Assembly: GCF_014199615.1 (NCBI RefSeq)
Contig: NZ_JACHOB010000003.1
Span: 269,731 to 333,730, forward strand
Reading direction: 5' to 3'
Length of the DNA: 64,000 nucleotides
DNA from: Parvularcula dongshanensis
Lineage (GTDB): Bacteria; Pseudomonadota; Alphaproteobacteria; Caulobacterales; Parvularculaceae
The notes under the pieces were generated by a model. That model had not been told where the DNA came from. It did not search any database and saw only the letters and a list, made by a program, of their open reading frames with translations. Each line of letters starts with the position of its first letter. Within the stretch, counting starts at the first letter, position 1. Shown here one piece after another: positions 15,123-24,154 of this stretch. A program made the translations under genes and the position numbers.

Positions 15123-16307
15123 TCACGCCGCGGCCTTCTCCTTACGCATCATCTCCACGAAGCGCTCGAAGACACCGAAGCTGTCCTGGGGACCGGGGCT
15201 GGCCTCGGGGTGGTGCTGGACGGAGACGGCGGGCGCATAGGTCAGACGCAGCCCCGCGTTCGTGCCGTCGAAGAGGCTGGTGTGCGTGATCTCGACGCCT
15301 TCGGGCAGGCTCGCCTCCTCGACGGCGAAGCCGTGGTTCATCGAGACGATCTCGACCTTGCCCGTGCCGTGATCTCGCACCGGGTGGTTCGCGCCGTGGT
15401 GGCCTTGCGGCATCTTCACGGTCTTCGCCCCGACCGCGAGGGCGAGGAGCTGGTGGCCGAGGCAGATGCCGAAGGTCGGCACCTTCGCCTCGATGAGCTT
15501 GCGGATGACGGGCACCGCGTAGTCCGCCGTCGCGGCCGGATCGCCCGGGCCGTTGGCGAGAACGACGCCGTCGGGGGCGATCGCCATGATGTCCTCGAAG
15601 CTCGCATCCGCGGGCACGACCGACACGCGGCAGCCTGCGCCGACGAGGCGGCGAAGGATGTTGCGCTTCACGCCGTAGTCGATGACCACGGCGTGGGGGC
15701 CGTCAGGGTCGCCTACGCCGAAGCCCGTGCCCCAGCGCCAGTCACCGCCATCCGGCGCGAACCGCTGCGGGCTCGACGCGGTCTTGGCGAGGTCGCGGCC
15801 GACGAGGCCCGGCCAGCTTCGCGCCTGCTCGATCAGCGCCGCTTCGTCGAAGACGCCGGACGCGTTGTGCGCGACGACGGCGGTCATCATGCCCTCCTCG
15901 CGGATGCGCGCGGTCAGCATCCGGGTGTCGACGCCGCAGACCCCGACGATGCCGCGCCTACGCATCCAGGCGGAGAGGTCGAGGCGGGCGCGGTAGTTCG
16001 AAGGCGACGTCGCAGGCGCCCTGAACACGGCGCCGCGCGCGGCGCTGGCCGCCGCCTCGGAGCTGTTCTCGATGTCCTCCTCGTTGACGCCCGTATTGCC
16101 GATATGGGGAAAGGTGAAGGTGACGATCTGCGCCGCGTAGGACGGGTCGGTCAGGATCTCCTGATAGCCCGTCATCGCCGTGTTGAAGCAAAGCTCACCG
16201 ACCTTCGCGCCCGTGGCGCCGATCCCTTCGCCTCGGATGACCGTCCCGTCGGCAAGGACGAGGCGTGCGGTCGCAGGGGTTTGGGCATCATCTTGACACA
16301 GGCGCAT
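15123..16307 (-). CDS. carA: Carbamoyl-phosphate synthase small subunit
   Basis: CarA hydrolyses glutamine and passes ammonia to CarB for carbamoyl phosphate (arginine and pyrimidine synthesis). The N-terminal CPSase domain starts ARLVLADGTVIRGEG and contains the GELCFNTAMTGYQEI signature (38-52). The class I glutamine amidotransferase domain has the nucleophile in GICLGHQLLAL (Cys282) and the HHPEASPGP motif (His366, Glu368). The ATG at 16307 gives 394 residues, the usual length. A longer in-frame upstream extension lacks family similarity. It is divergent from yqeY, as in many alphaproteobacteria. carB is not in the window. Confidence 0.96.
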   Translation of the reverse strand: MRLCQDDAQTPATARLVLADGTVIRGEGIGATGAKVGELCFNTAMTGYQEILTDPSYAAQIVTFTFPHIGNTGVNEEDIENSSEAAASAARGAVFRAPATSPSNYRARLDLSAWMRRRGIVGVCGVDTRMLTARIREEGMMTAVVAHNASGVFDEAALIEQARSWPGLVGRDLAKTASSPQRFAPDGGDWRWGTGFGVGDPDGPHAVVIDYGVKRNILRRLVGAGCRVSVVPADASFEDIMAIAPDGVVLANGPGDPAATADYAVPVIRKLIEAKVPTFGICLGHQLLALAVGAKTVKMPQGHHGANHPVRDHGTGKVEIVSMNHGFAVEEASLPEGVEITHTSLFDGTNAGLRLTYAPAVSVQHHPEASPGPQDSFGVFERFVEMMRKEKAAA

Positions 16308-16413
16308 GGGGCGTCGATCTCTCACAGGCAAACGGCTCGCGCTATAAAGCGCGCCGACGCGGCACGAAAGCCGCATTCTCTTACTTCCCTTCCAGGCACC
16401 CCCCCAGGACCCG

Positions 16414-16881
16414 ATGACTTCTCCCCTGCTTCAGCGCATCCGCGACGACCTCAAGGTCGCGATGAAGGCGCGCGACGACAAGCTCCGCGTATCGACCCTC
16501 CGCCTCGTCTCCGCTGCGATCAAGGATCGCGACATCGCCGCACGCAGCCAGGATCGCTGCACCGGCCTGACCGATGACGAGGTGCTCGCCGTCCTCACCA
16601 AGATGGTGAAGCAGCGCGAGGACGCAGCCGCCACCTATGAGGAGGCGGGCCGGATCGAGCTCGCGGAGCAAGAGCGCCGCGAGGTGACGATCATCTCAGA
16701 CTACCTGCCCCGGCAGCTCAGCGAGACGGAGATCGAGGGCGCGGTAAAGGAAGCGGTGGCGGAACTCGGCGCGACCGGCCTCAAGGACATGGGCAAGGTG
16801 ATGGGCGAGCTGAAGGCTCGCTATGCCGGCCAGATGGACTTCGCCCGCGCCAACAAGGCCGTGAAGGCACAGCTCGCCTGA
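16414..16881 (+). CDS. GatB/YqeY domain protein
   Basis: A 155-residue protein of the YqeY family: an N-terminal helix with LRLVSAAIKDRDIAAR, a central AAATYEEAGRIELAEQE segment and the C-terminal helical tail domain that resembles the GatB tRNA-binding tail (KDMGKVMGELKARYAG). It lies divergently to carA across 106 bases. The role is unproven; a tRNA-related accessory function is the usual inference. Length and motif order are normal. Confidence 0.9.
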   Translation: MTSPLLQRIRDDLKVAMKARDDKLRVSTLRLVSAAIKDRDIAARSQDRCTGLTDDEVLAVLTKMVKQREDAAATYEEAGRIELAEQERREVTIISDYLPRQLSETEIEGAVKEAVAELGATGLKDMGKVMGELKARYAGQMDFARANKAVKAQLA

Positions 16882-16986
16882 GAGGCTGGGGGCGGGACGG
16901 ACGCTCCGGGCCTTGCCCCGGCGTCGAGGCTTCCTAGCTCGGGAGGCGAGCCATCTTACCGGCGCACTCGCGCCCGAAAGTCCCAC

Positions 16987-18087
16987 ATGTCATCTCTCTT
17001 CGATTCCTTCACTCTGAAGGGTGTCACCCTTCGCAACCGAATCGCCGCCTCGCCGATGTGCCAGTACATGGCCGAGGACGGGCTTCCGACGGATTGGCAC
17101 CTGCCGCACTATGCGGGCCTTGCGCGCGGTGGCGCCGGCCTGGTCGTCGTGGAGGCGTCCGCCGTCTCGCCCGAAGGCCGAATCACACCGGCCGACCTCG
17201 GCATGTGGAGCGACGCTCACGAGGAGGCGCTCCGTCCGATCGTCGCGGCGATCGAAGACGCGGGCGCCGTGCCGGGCATTCAGATCGCCCATGCCGGACG
17301 AAAGGCGAGCGCGAACCGCCCCTGGGAAGGCGACGACCACATTCCCGAAGGCGATCCGCGCGGCTGGACCCCGATCGCTCCCTCCCCGGTCGCCTTCGGC
17401 GGGGGCCTTTCGCGAGCGCCCGAAGAGATGTCGCTCGACGACATCGAGCGGGTGAAGGCGGACTTCGTCGCCGGGGCGGTGCGTGCCCGGGACGCGGGCT
17501 TCCGCTGGCTCGTCCTTCACTTCGCGCATGGCTATCTCGGGCAGAGCTTCTTCTCGGCCCACTCCAACCAGCGGACCGACGCCTATGGCGGCGGCGCCGA
17601 GAACCGAGCGCGGTTCCTCTTGGAGACGCTGGAGGCGGTTCGAGGGGTCTGGCCCGACGACCGGCCGTTGACGGCCCGCTTCGGCGTCATCGAGTTCGAC
17701 GGTCGCGACGAGGAGACCCTCTCCGAAGCGATCGGGCTGTCGCACCGCTTCCGCGAGGCGGGCCTCGACTTTCTCGACGTCAGCATCGGCTTCTCGACGC
17801 CCGAAGCGAACATTCCCTGGGGCCCGCACTTCATGGTGCCGACCGCCGCGCGGGTTCGGGAGGAGACGGGCCTTCCGGTCTCGACGAGCTGGTACATCAG
17901 CGATGCCGAGGCGGCGGACGCGTCGGTCGCCAAGGGTGAGCTGGACCTCGTCATGCTCGGCCGGCCGCTGCTCGCGAACCCCCGCTGGCCCTATGCGGCC
18001 GCAAAGACGTTAAGCGTCGAGAAGCCCGCCTGGGCGACCCTGCCCGCTCCTTACGCCCACTGGCTTTCGAGCTATCGTACGGAGTAG
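16987..18087 (+). CDS. NADH:flavin oxidoreductase, YqjM-class old yellow enzyme
   Basis: A 366-residue FMN-binding TIM barrel. YqjM-class markers are present: Cys in SPMCQYM near residue 25, the LHFAHGYLGQSFF block with the two substrate-binding His, NQRTDAYGG, and a C-terminal WYISDAEAADA / LVMLGRPLLANP pair that forms the phosphate site. These enzymes reduce C=C bonds of alpha,beta-unsaturated carbonyls with NAD(P)H. The natural substrate is unknown. It lies 105 bases after yqeY and may be a separate transcription unit. Confidence 0.88.
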   Translation: MSSLFDSFTLKGVTLRNRIAASPMCQYMAEDGLPTDWHLPHYAGLARGGAGLVVVEASAVSPEGRITPADLGMWSDAHEEALRPIVAAIEDAGAVPGIQIAHAGRKASANRPWEGDDHIPEGDPRGWTPIAPSPVAFGGGLSRAPEEMSLDDIERVKADFVAGAVRARDAGFRWLVLHFAHGYLGQSFFSAHSNQRTDAYGGGAENRARFLLETLEAVRGVWPDDRPLTARFGVIEFDGRDEETLSEAIGLSHRFREAGLDFLDVSIGFSTPEANIPWGPHFMVPTAARVREETGLPVSTSWYISDAEAADASVAKGELDLVMLGRPLLANPRWPYAAAKTLSVEKPAWATLPAPYAHWLSSYRTE

Positions 18088-18100
18088 ATGCAAACGAGTG

Positions 18101-18116
18101 CAATTGGCGCTACCAA
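18101..18116. promoter_or_regulatory. Possible LacI-type operator upstream of the GH13 gene
   Basis: TTGG-CGCTA-CCAA (18104-18116) is a short palindrome. Its right half, GCGCTACCAA, resembles half-sites of LacI-family operators with a central CG; the left half is degenerate. It lies 80 bases before a glucosidase gene. No regulator gene is nearby. This is a weak call. Confidence 0.25.
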
Positions 18117-18196
18117 GGCTTCGCGCGGCGGCTCCTTCTCGGAGTTCCGCCGCGCCGCGTCGTTCGAGAAGTCTCAGTCCAGCCGGAGCGTAAGCG

Positions 18197-19837
18197 ATGT
18201 CCGCGACCCCGAAGCTCGACACTGAACCCGCCCGCCCCTGGTGGCGTGGCGCCGTCGTCTATCAAGTCTACCCGCGCAGCTTCCTCGACACGACGGGTAG
18301 CGGGACGGGCGACCTTGCCGGCATCACGGCCAAGCTCGACTACATCGCGGGCCTCGGCGTGGATGCCGTCTGGCTGTCCCCTTTCTTCGCCTCGCCGATG
18401 AAGGATTACGGCTACGACGTTGCGGACTACCGTGCCGTCGATCCGATGTTCGGCACGCTCGAGGACTTCGACCGTTTGGTCGAGCGCGCGCACGAGCTCG
18501 GGCTGAAGGTCGTCATCGACCAGGTCTTCAGCCACACCTCCGACCAGCACGCATGGTTCCAGGAGAGCCGGTCGTCGCGCACGAACGACAAAGCGGACTG
18601 GTACGTCTGGGCCGACATGAAGGAGGACGGCACCCCGCCGACCAACTGGCTCTCGGTCTTCGGCGGCTCGGCCTGGGCCTGGGACAGCAGGCGCGGGCAG
18701 TACTACCTGCACAACTTTCTGACCGAGCAACCGGACCTCAACCTGCACAATCCGGCCGTTCAGGACGCACTGTTGGACGTCGCGCGGTTCTGGCTGGAAC
18801 GAGGCGTGGACGGCTTCCGGCTCGACGCGATCAACTTCGCGATGCACGACCCGGATCTGACCGACAATCCGCCGGCGCCGCGTGACGGACGCAAGCAGGA
18901 CACGCCCTTCGACTTCCAGGACCACCTTCGGAACAAGTCGCATCCGGACATCCCGAAGTTCCTGTCGCGCATCCGGGCGCTGACCGAATCCTACGGCGGC
19001 GCCTTCACGGTCGCGGAGGTCGACGGTCCGCTCGCGCCTGTCGAGATGGCCGAGTACACGCAAGGCCCGGACCGGCTGCACTCTGCCTACAGCTTCGTGT
19101 TCCTCCACGCGCAACGCCTGTCTCCCGCCCTCGCCCGCGCCGCCCATGCCGAGTGGCCGCAGGGCGAAGAGGCGGGATGGCCGTCCTGGGCGCTCTCGAA
19201 TCACGACGCGCCGCGGGTGGTGACGCGGTGGGGGAAGGGCCTCGACGCGCAGGCCTTCGCGCGGGTCACCGGCATGCTCCTGATGGCGATGCGCGGCAAC
19301 GCTTTCCTCTATCAGGGCGAAGAGCTCGGCCTGCCGCAGGCCGACGTGCCGTTCGAGCGCCTGCGCGACCCCGAAGCGATCGCCAACTGGCCCCATACCC
19401 GGGGCCGCGACGGCGCGCGGACGCCCATGCCCTGGTTCCCTAGCGAGGGACAGGCCGGTTTCTCCGACGCCGAGCCGTGGCTTCCGGTCGACCCCCGCCA
19501 CGTCCCCCTCGCCGTCGCGGCGCAGGAGCGCGATCCGCGCAGCACGCTTCACTTCTTCCGCCGCTTGATCGCCTATCGGCGAGATTCGGCCCCGCTGCGC
19601 TTCGGCGAGCTTGAGTTCCTCGATACGCCAGGCGGCGTCCTCGCCATGCTGCGCCGGGACGGCGCCGAGGCGGTCCTCTGCGTGCTCAACGTCGCGGCGG
19701 ACCCGGTGGCCTGGACACCCGAAGGGTTCGAGGGCGCCAGGGTCGTCCTCTCTTCGGAGGGGCCGGAGGACGCCGAACTGCCGCCGGTCATTCCGGGACT
19801 CGGCGGCTACTACGCCGAGGTCCGGTCCGCCGCCTGA
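18197..19837 (+). CDS. GH13 alpha-glucosidase / oligo-1,6-glucosidase family
   Basis: A 546-residue cytoplasmic enzyme without signal peptide. Conserved GH13 regions are in order: AVWLSPFFASPMKDYGYD, VVIDQVFSHTSDQH, GFRLDAINF (nucleophile Asp210), TVAEVDG (acid/base Glu274) and LSNHDAPR (Asp337). The Q-V-F in region II (QVFSHTS) and the overall length fit the GH13_23/31-type alpha-glucosidases. It would release glucose from small alpha-linked sugars. No sugar transporter or TonB receptor gene is adjacent. An operator-like palindrome lies upstream. Confidence 0.9.
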   Translation: MSATPKLDTEPARPWWRGAVVYQVYPRSFLDTTGSGTGDLAGITAKLDYIAGLGVDAVWLSPFFASPMKDYGYDVADYRAVDPMFGTLEDFDRLVERAHELGLKVVIDQVFSHTSDQHAWFQESRSSRTNDKADWYVWADMKEDGTPPTNWLSVFGGSAWAWDSRRGQYYLHNFLTEQPDLNLHNPAVQDALLDVARFWLERGVDGFRLDAINFAMHDPDLTDNPPAPRDGRKQDTPFDFQDHLRNKSHPDIPKFLSRIRALTESYGGAFTVAEVDGPLAPVEMAEYTQGPDRLHSAYSFVFLHAQRLSPALARAAHAEWPQGEEAGWPSWALSNHDAPRVVTRWGKGLDAQAFARVTGMLLMAMRGNAFLYQGEELGLPQADVPFERLRDPEAIANWPHTRGRDGARTPMPWFPSEGQAGFSDAEPWLPVDPRHVPLAVAAQERDPRSTLHFFRRLIAYRRDSAPLRFGELEFLDTPGGVLAMLRRDGAEAVLCVLNVAADPVAWTPEGFEGARVVLSSEGPEDAELPPVIPGLGGYYAEVRSAA

Positions 19838-19894
19838 TTGCGAAGCGGCGCGAAGCGCTTACGTTAACCTTCGAAGAACGGAGGGGACGCCCGA

Positions 19895-20545
19895 ATGAGA
19901 AGATCGCTCCGCGCCGCCCTGGCCGCGCTCGTGCTGCTGCCCGCGACCGTCGGCTGCTCGTCGGTCTACTACGACACGATGGAGAAGTTCGGCTTCGAGA
20001 AGCGGGACATCCTGGTCGACCGGGTCGAAGACGGGCGGGAGGCGCAGACCGACGCTCAGGAGGAGTTCAAGGACGCGCTCACCCAGTTCCGCGAACTGGT
20101 CGCCTTCGACGGCGGCGAGCTCGAGAAGCAGTACGACAAGGTCTCGCGATCCTACGACCGGATGCAGCGCGAGGCCGAGGAGGTCCGCGGCCGCATCGAC
20201 GCCATCGAGGACGTCGGCGAGGCGCTGTTCGATGAGTGGGAGGACGAGCTCGGCGAGTATCAGTCCGCCGAGCTGCGCAACGCCTCGGCCCGGCAGCTAC
20301 GCGAGACCCAGACCCAGTACGCCCAGGTCGTCCGCGCGATGAACCGCGCGGCGGACAAGATGGACCCGGTGCTCGAGATCTATCAGGACCAGGTCCTCTA
20401 CCTGAAGCACAGCCTCAACGCCCGCGCCATCGCCGGGCTCGAGGACGAGCGTGCGGTGATCGAGCAGCGCGTCAACGAGCTGATCGCCGAGATGGACGCC
20501 GCGATCGCCGAGGCGAACCGCTTCATCGACGCGATGCAGGCCTGA
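19895..20545 (+). CDS. DUF2959-type lipoprotein, coiled coil
   Basis: A 216-residue protein with a hydrophobic N-terminus ending in a lipobox-like TVGC (Cys21), so it is probably a lipoprotein. The segment CSSVYYDTMEKFGFEKRDILVDRV is the conserved DUF2959 start. The rest is charged and almost entirely helical with heptad-like spacing, so coiled coil is likely. Function is unknown. It is convergent with rpoN, 4 bases apart, leaving no room for a terminator between them. Confidence 0.8.
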   Translation: MRRSLRAALAALVLLPATVGCSSVYYDTMEKFGFEKRDILVDRVEDGREAQTDAQEEFKDALTQFRELVAFDGGELEKQYDKVSRSYDRMQREAEEVRGRIDAIEDVGEALFDEWEDELGEYQSAELRNASARQLRETQTQYAQVVRAMNRAADKMDPVLEIYQDQVLYLKHSLNARAIAGLEDERAVIEQRVNELIAEMDAAIAEANRFIDAMQA

Positions 20546-20549
20546 ACGC

Positions 20550-22007
20550 TCAGATCGCTCGCTTCGCCATGCGCTTGCGCTGAACCGAGGACGGGACGCC
20601 TAGCGCTTCGCGGTACTTCGCGACGGTCCGGCGGGCGATGTCGACGTTCTCCGCCGCGAGCACTTCGACGAGGCGATCGTCCGAGAGCGGCTGATGCGGG
20701 TCTTCCTTGCCGATGAGCTCACGGATGCGTTGGCGCACGCTTTCCGCCGAGTAGCTCTGCTCGCCGTGCTTCGCGGCGATCGAGGCGGTGAAGAAGTACT
20801 TCATCTCGAAGACGCCGCGCGGCGTGTGGATGAACTTGTTCGACGTCACCCGGCTGACCGTGGACTCGTGCATGTCGATCGCGTCGGCGATCGTCTTGAG
20901 GTTCAGCGGACGGAGCTTCGAGATGCCTTCGACGAGGAAGACGTCCTGATGCTTCACGATCTGAAGCGCGACCTTGAGGATCGTCCGTGCGCGTTGGTCG
21001 AGCGATTTGACGAGCCAGTTGGCGTTGGACATCTGCTCGTTGAGGAAGCTCCTGGTCTCCTGCCCGTCCGACTTCGACGACATGCGGGCGAAGTAGCGTT
21101 CGTTGGCGATGACCTTGGGAAGCGTCTCCTGATTGAGCTCCACCTTCCAACCGCCATCGGACGCTTCGGTGACGTAGACGTCGGGGATGACGACCTGAAC
21201 GGTGTCCCGGCCGTAGGCGAGGCCGGGCTTGGGGTTGAGCTTCCTGATCGCCGCGATGTGCTCGCGAAGGTCGTCCTCCGAGAACTTGCAGGCGCGGCGG
21301 AGGCTCGGAAGGTCGTGCGTGCCGAGGTAGTGGATGTTCTCTAGGAACAGATCCATCTGCGGCGTCATCAGGTTCTGATCGCGCAGCTGCAGGCGGAGGC
21401 ACTCGGCGAGAGACCGCGCGGCGATGCCCGAGGGCTCGAAACCCTGGATGAGGCGGAGTGCCCGGCGGACGAAGAGCGGCTCGGCGCCCAGGCGCTCGGC
21501 GACCTCCTCGACCTCGGCGCGCAGGTAGCCGCCGTCGTCGATGAGGTCGATCAGGTGCGCGCCGATCATCAGCTGCACCTCGTCCCGCGTCGCGAGGTGG
21601 AGCTGCTTCGTCAGGTGCTCCCGCAACGTGATCTCCTCGGCCGTCTGCGCGAGGACGTCGTAGTCCTCGGAGACGGGCTGACGGCTGCCCGACACGTTCG
21701 ACCAGTCGCCGGCCGCCGCGTCGCCGGGTCCAGCGTCGCTATCGACGTTCGAGTAGTCGGTATCGAGCGTGGAGACGTCGGCCGAGGCGTCCGCGTCGCG
21801 CCGCTCCTCGCTCCTCGACTCCTCGCCGCGGTCCTTCTCGTTGGCGCGCTCGTCACGCTCGAGGAAGGGGTTCTCTTCGAGCTGGCTCTCGACGAACTCG
21901 GCGAGCTCGAGGTTGGTCAGCTGCAACAGCTTGATCGCCTGCTGCAGCTGCGGCGTCATGACGAGCTGCTGGCCCTGACGCAGGTCGAGCTTGGGGGTGA
22001 GCGCCAT
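20550..22007 (-). CDS. rpoN: RNA polymerase sigma-54 factor
   Basis: Sigma-54 directs polymerase to -24/-12 promoters and needs an AAA+ activator. The 485-residue product has region I (LDLRQGQQLVMTPQLQQAIKL at the N-terminus), an acidic region II (~50-110), the core-binding domain, and the C-terminal HTH plus RpoN box (ARRTVAKYREALGVPSS). The ATG at 22007 begins the family start MALTPKLDLRQG; the 17-residue upstream extension is not used in the family. It follows lptB as in other alphaproteobacteria, but hpf and ptsN are absent downstream. Confidence 0.96.
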   Translation of the reverse strand: MALTPKLDLRQGQQLVMTPQLQQAIKLLQLTNLELAEFVESQLEENPFLERDERANEKDRGEESRSEERRDADASADVSTLDTDYSNVDSDAGPGDAAAGDWSNVSGSRQPVSEDYDVLAQTAEEITLREHLTKQLHLATRDEVQLMIGAHLIDLIDDGGYLRAEVEEVAERLGAEPLFVRRALRLIQGFEPSGIAARSLAECLRLQLRDQNLMTPQMDLFLENIHYLGTHDLPSLRRACKFSEDDLREHIAAIRKLNPKPGLAYGRDTVQVVIPDVYVTEASDGGWKVELNQETLPKVIANERYFARMSSKSDGQETRSFLNEQMSNANWLVKSLDQRARTILKVALQIVKHQDVFLVEGISKLRPLNLKTIADAIDMHESTVSRVTSNKFIHTPRGVFEMKYFFTASIAAKHGEQSYSAESVRQRIRELIGKEDPHQPLSDDRLVEVLAAENVDIARRTVAKYREALGVPSSVQRKRMAKRAI

Positions 22008-22060
22008 CGTAACCCTGTGGTTTGCACGCGCTGGGGATGTGCCCCAGCTTCGCCCCAATC

Positions 22061-22831
22061 CTACAGGTGGAAGGTTTCGCCCAGATAAACTCTACGGACG
22101 TCCTCGTTGGCCACGATCTCCGCCGGCGTGCCCTCGGCCAGGACCTCACCCTTGGAGATGATGTAGGCCCGGTCGATAATCTCCAGCGTTTCCCGCACGT
22201 TATGGTCCGTGATCAGAACGCCGAGGCCACGCGTCTTGAGGTGCCTCACAAGGTCGCGAATATCCGCGATCGCGAGCGGGTCGATGCCGGCGAAGGGCTC
22301 GTCCAGCAGCATGTAGTCGGGTCCGGTCGCCACCGCCCGCGCGATCTCAAGCCGTCGGCGCTCCCCGCCCGACAGCGCGGTCGCGGGCGAGTTGCGCACA
22401 TGCGTGATCTTGAACTCCTCGAGCAGGCTGTCCACCACGGCGCGGCGCGCGGCCTTGTCCTTATGGACGAGCTCGACCACGGCGAGGATGTTCTGCTCGA
22501 CCGTAAGGCCCCGGAAGATCGAGGCCTCCTGCGGCAGGTAGCCGACGCCGAGCTTCGCGCGCTGATACATGGGCAGGCGCGTCACGTTGAACCCGTCGAT
22601 CATGACGCACCCGGCATCCGCCGGGACGAGGCCCGTCACCATGTAGAAGCAGGTCGTCTTGCCCGCCCCGTTGGGCCCGAGGATGCCGACCGCCTCGCCC
22701 CTACGGACGTGGAAGCTGACGTGGTTCACCACCTGACGGCGGCGGTAGCTCTTCTGGAGGTTCTCCGCGACGAGACCCTGGCTCAGCGGCGAGGCCGCAT
22801 CTGCCCTCGGGTCCGGTGAGCCCGCATCCAT
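22061..22831 (-). CDS. lptB: LPS export ABC transporter ATPase
   Basis: LptB powers extraction of lipopolysaccharide from the inner membrane with LptF, LptG and LptC. The 256-residue protein has Walker A GPNGAGKTT (52-60), signature ALSGGERRRLEIARA, Walker B YMLLDEPFAGIDP and the switch His in LITDHNVRE. The ATG overlaps the lptA stop (TGATG). A longer upstream frame only shadows lptA. The order lptC-lptA-lptB-rpoN is canonical. Confidence 0.96.
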   Translation of the reverse strand: MDAGSPDPRADAASPLSQGLVAENLQKSYRRRQVVNHVSFHVRRGEAVGILGPNGAGKTTCFYMVTGLVPADAGCVMIDGFNVTRLPMYQRAKLGVGYLPQEASIFRGLTVEQNILAVVELVHKDKAARRAVVDSLLEEFKITHVRNSPATALSGGERRRLEIARAVATGPDYMLLDEPFAGIDPLAIADIRDLVRHLKTRGLGVLITDHNVRETLEIIDRAYIISKGEVLAEGTPAEIVANEDVRRVYLGETFHL

Positions 22832-23325
22832 CAGCCGCGCTCCTTGGTGGCTTGGAACAGGCCGCGCACGCGCCCGCCATCGGCGGCGGAGAAGGAAAGC
22901 GCGCCGGTCTCGGTGTTGTAGACGAGCCTGTCGCCCGTGATCACCTGTTCGCCCTGCACGACGACGACGTCCCCGGTGACCGTGATGGTGCTGGTCGCGG
23001 CGTCGAAGACGCCGGCGCGGCCCGAGATCGCGTCCTCGCCGCTTGCGTAGCGAACGCGGCCCTCTCCCTCGATGCGGGTGAAGTCCTGCGTGCCGGGGGC
23101 GAAGGTGATCTCCATCCGATCGGCCGTCAGAAGCGCGGGGCCCTGCGCGATCATGACCTCGCCGGTGCAGATCACCCTGTCCTCGCGCTGCAGCGCGTCG
23201 CATCGCTGCGCGTCGACCGAGATCGGCTCGTCCGAGGAAAGGCCGGCGAAGGGCTGCTGCGCCGCCGCCGGGACGCATAGGAGGGCGAGGCCGAGAATGC
23301 CGCCGGCGAAGCTTCTAGAGTTCAC
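22831..23325 (-). CDS. lptA: Periplasmic LPS-binding protein of the Lpt bridge
   Basis: The 164-residue protein has a signal peptide (cleavage likely after PAAAQQ, ~residue 23) and then the OstA/LptA beta-jellyroll: DEPISVDAQRC, TGEVMIAQGPALLTADRMEI and repeated strand pairs ending in a variable tail. It spans the periplasm between LptC and LptD. It starts 11 bases after lptC and overlaps lptB by one base. Confidence 0.93.
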   Translation of the reverse strand: MNSRSFAGGILGLALLCVPAAAQQPFAGLSSDEPISVDAQRCDALQREDRVICTGEVMIAQGPALLTADRMEITFAPGTQDFTRIEGEGRVRYASGEDAISGRAGVFDAATSTITVTGDVVVVQGEQVITGDRLVYNTETGALSFSAADGGRVRGLFQATKERG

Positions 23326-23336
23326 GCGTGCCCCGT

Positions 23337-24044
23337 TCAGTTCCTCAGGCCCTCGTCACCGCCCTTTTTGGTCTTGGACGGGTCGAAGTGCAGGCGAACA
23401 TTGCCTTCCAGCACCGCTCGCCCCTCGTCCTCGTAGACGGTGAGGCTGTCCGCTTCAACGTCGCCGGACTGAGAGCGGCCCTTTACGGGGGCGCCGGAAG
23501 TGACGGTCCGCCCTTCGAGGTCGATCCGGGCCTTATCCGTCTGCAACTCGAAGGCGCGGCCGCCAATGCCCTGGACCAGCGTCACGTCGGTGTCGAGGTC
23601 GACGGTCTTGCCCTGGGTGTCGAGCGCCCCGTTCGCGGCGCGCAGGTGGATCTGGTCGCCCGTTCCGGCGTTGCGGAGCGCTTCGGGGTTGTCGAGGCGG
23701 ATGAGGTCGGGCGTGTTCGGGTTACGCCGCGCGGCCTGGGCGGAGACTTCGAACGGATTGCCTTCGAGGTCCTCGCCCACGTAGCGAGGCTTGTCGAGGC
23801 GCATCTCGGTGCTGGACGCTTCGATGTCGGAGAACTGCCGCAGGAACTCGCGGTCGACCTCGGGCGGCGTGGCGCTCAGCGCGTAGGTGACGACGAGCGC
23901 GGCGGCGAGCGCCGGGACCACCAGGCGAAGGTTGCGCACGAGGCGGCTGTGCCGCTGCGCCGCTTTGGGCGTCAGCCGACGCGCAGCCGCGACGCCGCCG
24001 AAGTAGGCGTTCGCGCCGGATTGTGTCGCGATCGTCGCAGACAT
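23337..24044 (-). CDS. lptC: LPS export system protein LptC
   Basis: A 235-residue bitopic inner-membrane protein. A cytoplasmic N-terminus is followed by one transmembrane segment (LVVPALAAALVVTYALSA, ~43-60) and a periplasmic OstA-like domain. LptC receives LPS from LptFG and passes it to LptA. The ATG at 24044 has AGAGGG just upstream; an earlier in-frame codon would add 21 residues with no membrane or family features. N-terminal extensions of this size are usual in alphaproteobacterial LptC. Confidence 0.9.
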   Translation of the reverse strand: MSATIATQSGANAYFGGVAAARRLTPKAAQRHSRLVRNLRLVVPALAAALVVTYALSATPPEVDREFLRQFSDIEASSTEMRLDKPRYVGEDLEGNPFEVSAQAARRNPNTPDLIRLDNPEALRNAGTGDQIHLRAANGALDTQGKTVDLDTDVTLVQGIGGRAFELQTDKARIDLEGRTVTSGAPVKGRSQSGDVEADSLTVYEDEGRAVLEGNVRLHFDPSKTKKGGDEGLRN

Positions 24045-24154
24045 GAAAAACCCTCTTGACCGACCTTGGGTATGGCACCCGTACCGCGACCGCGAAAGGC
24101 GCCGCACCGTCGCACTAGGGTGAACAAAAGGACAGCGGCGAGCTTAATGACGGC

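Noticed and set aside
22832..23278. N-terminal extension of LptB
   Set aside because: It is an alternate-frame reading of lptA. LptB starts at the ATG that overlaps the lptA stop.
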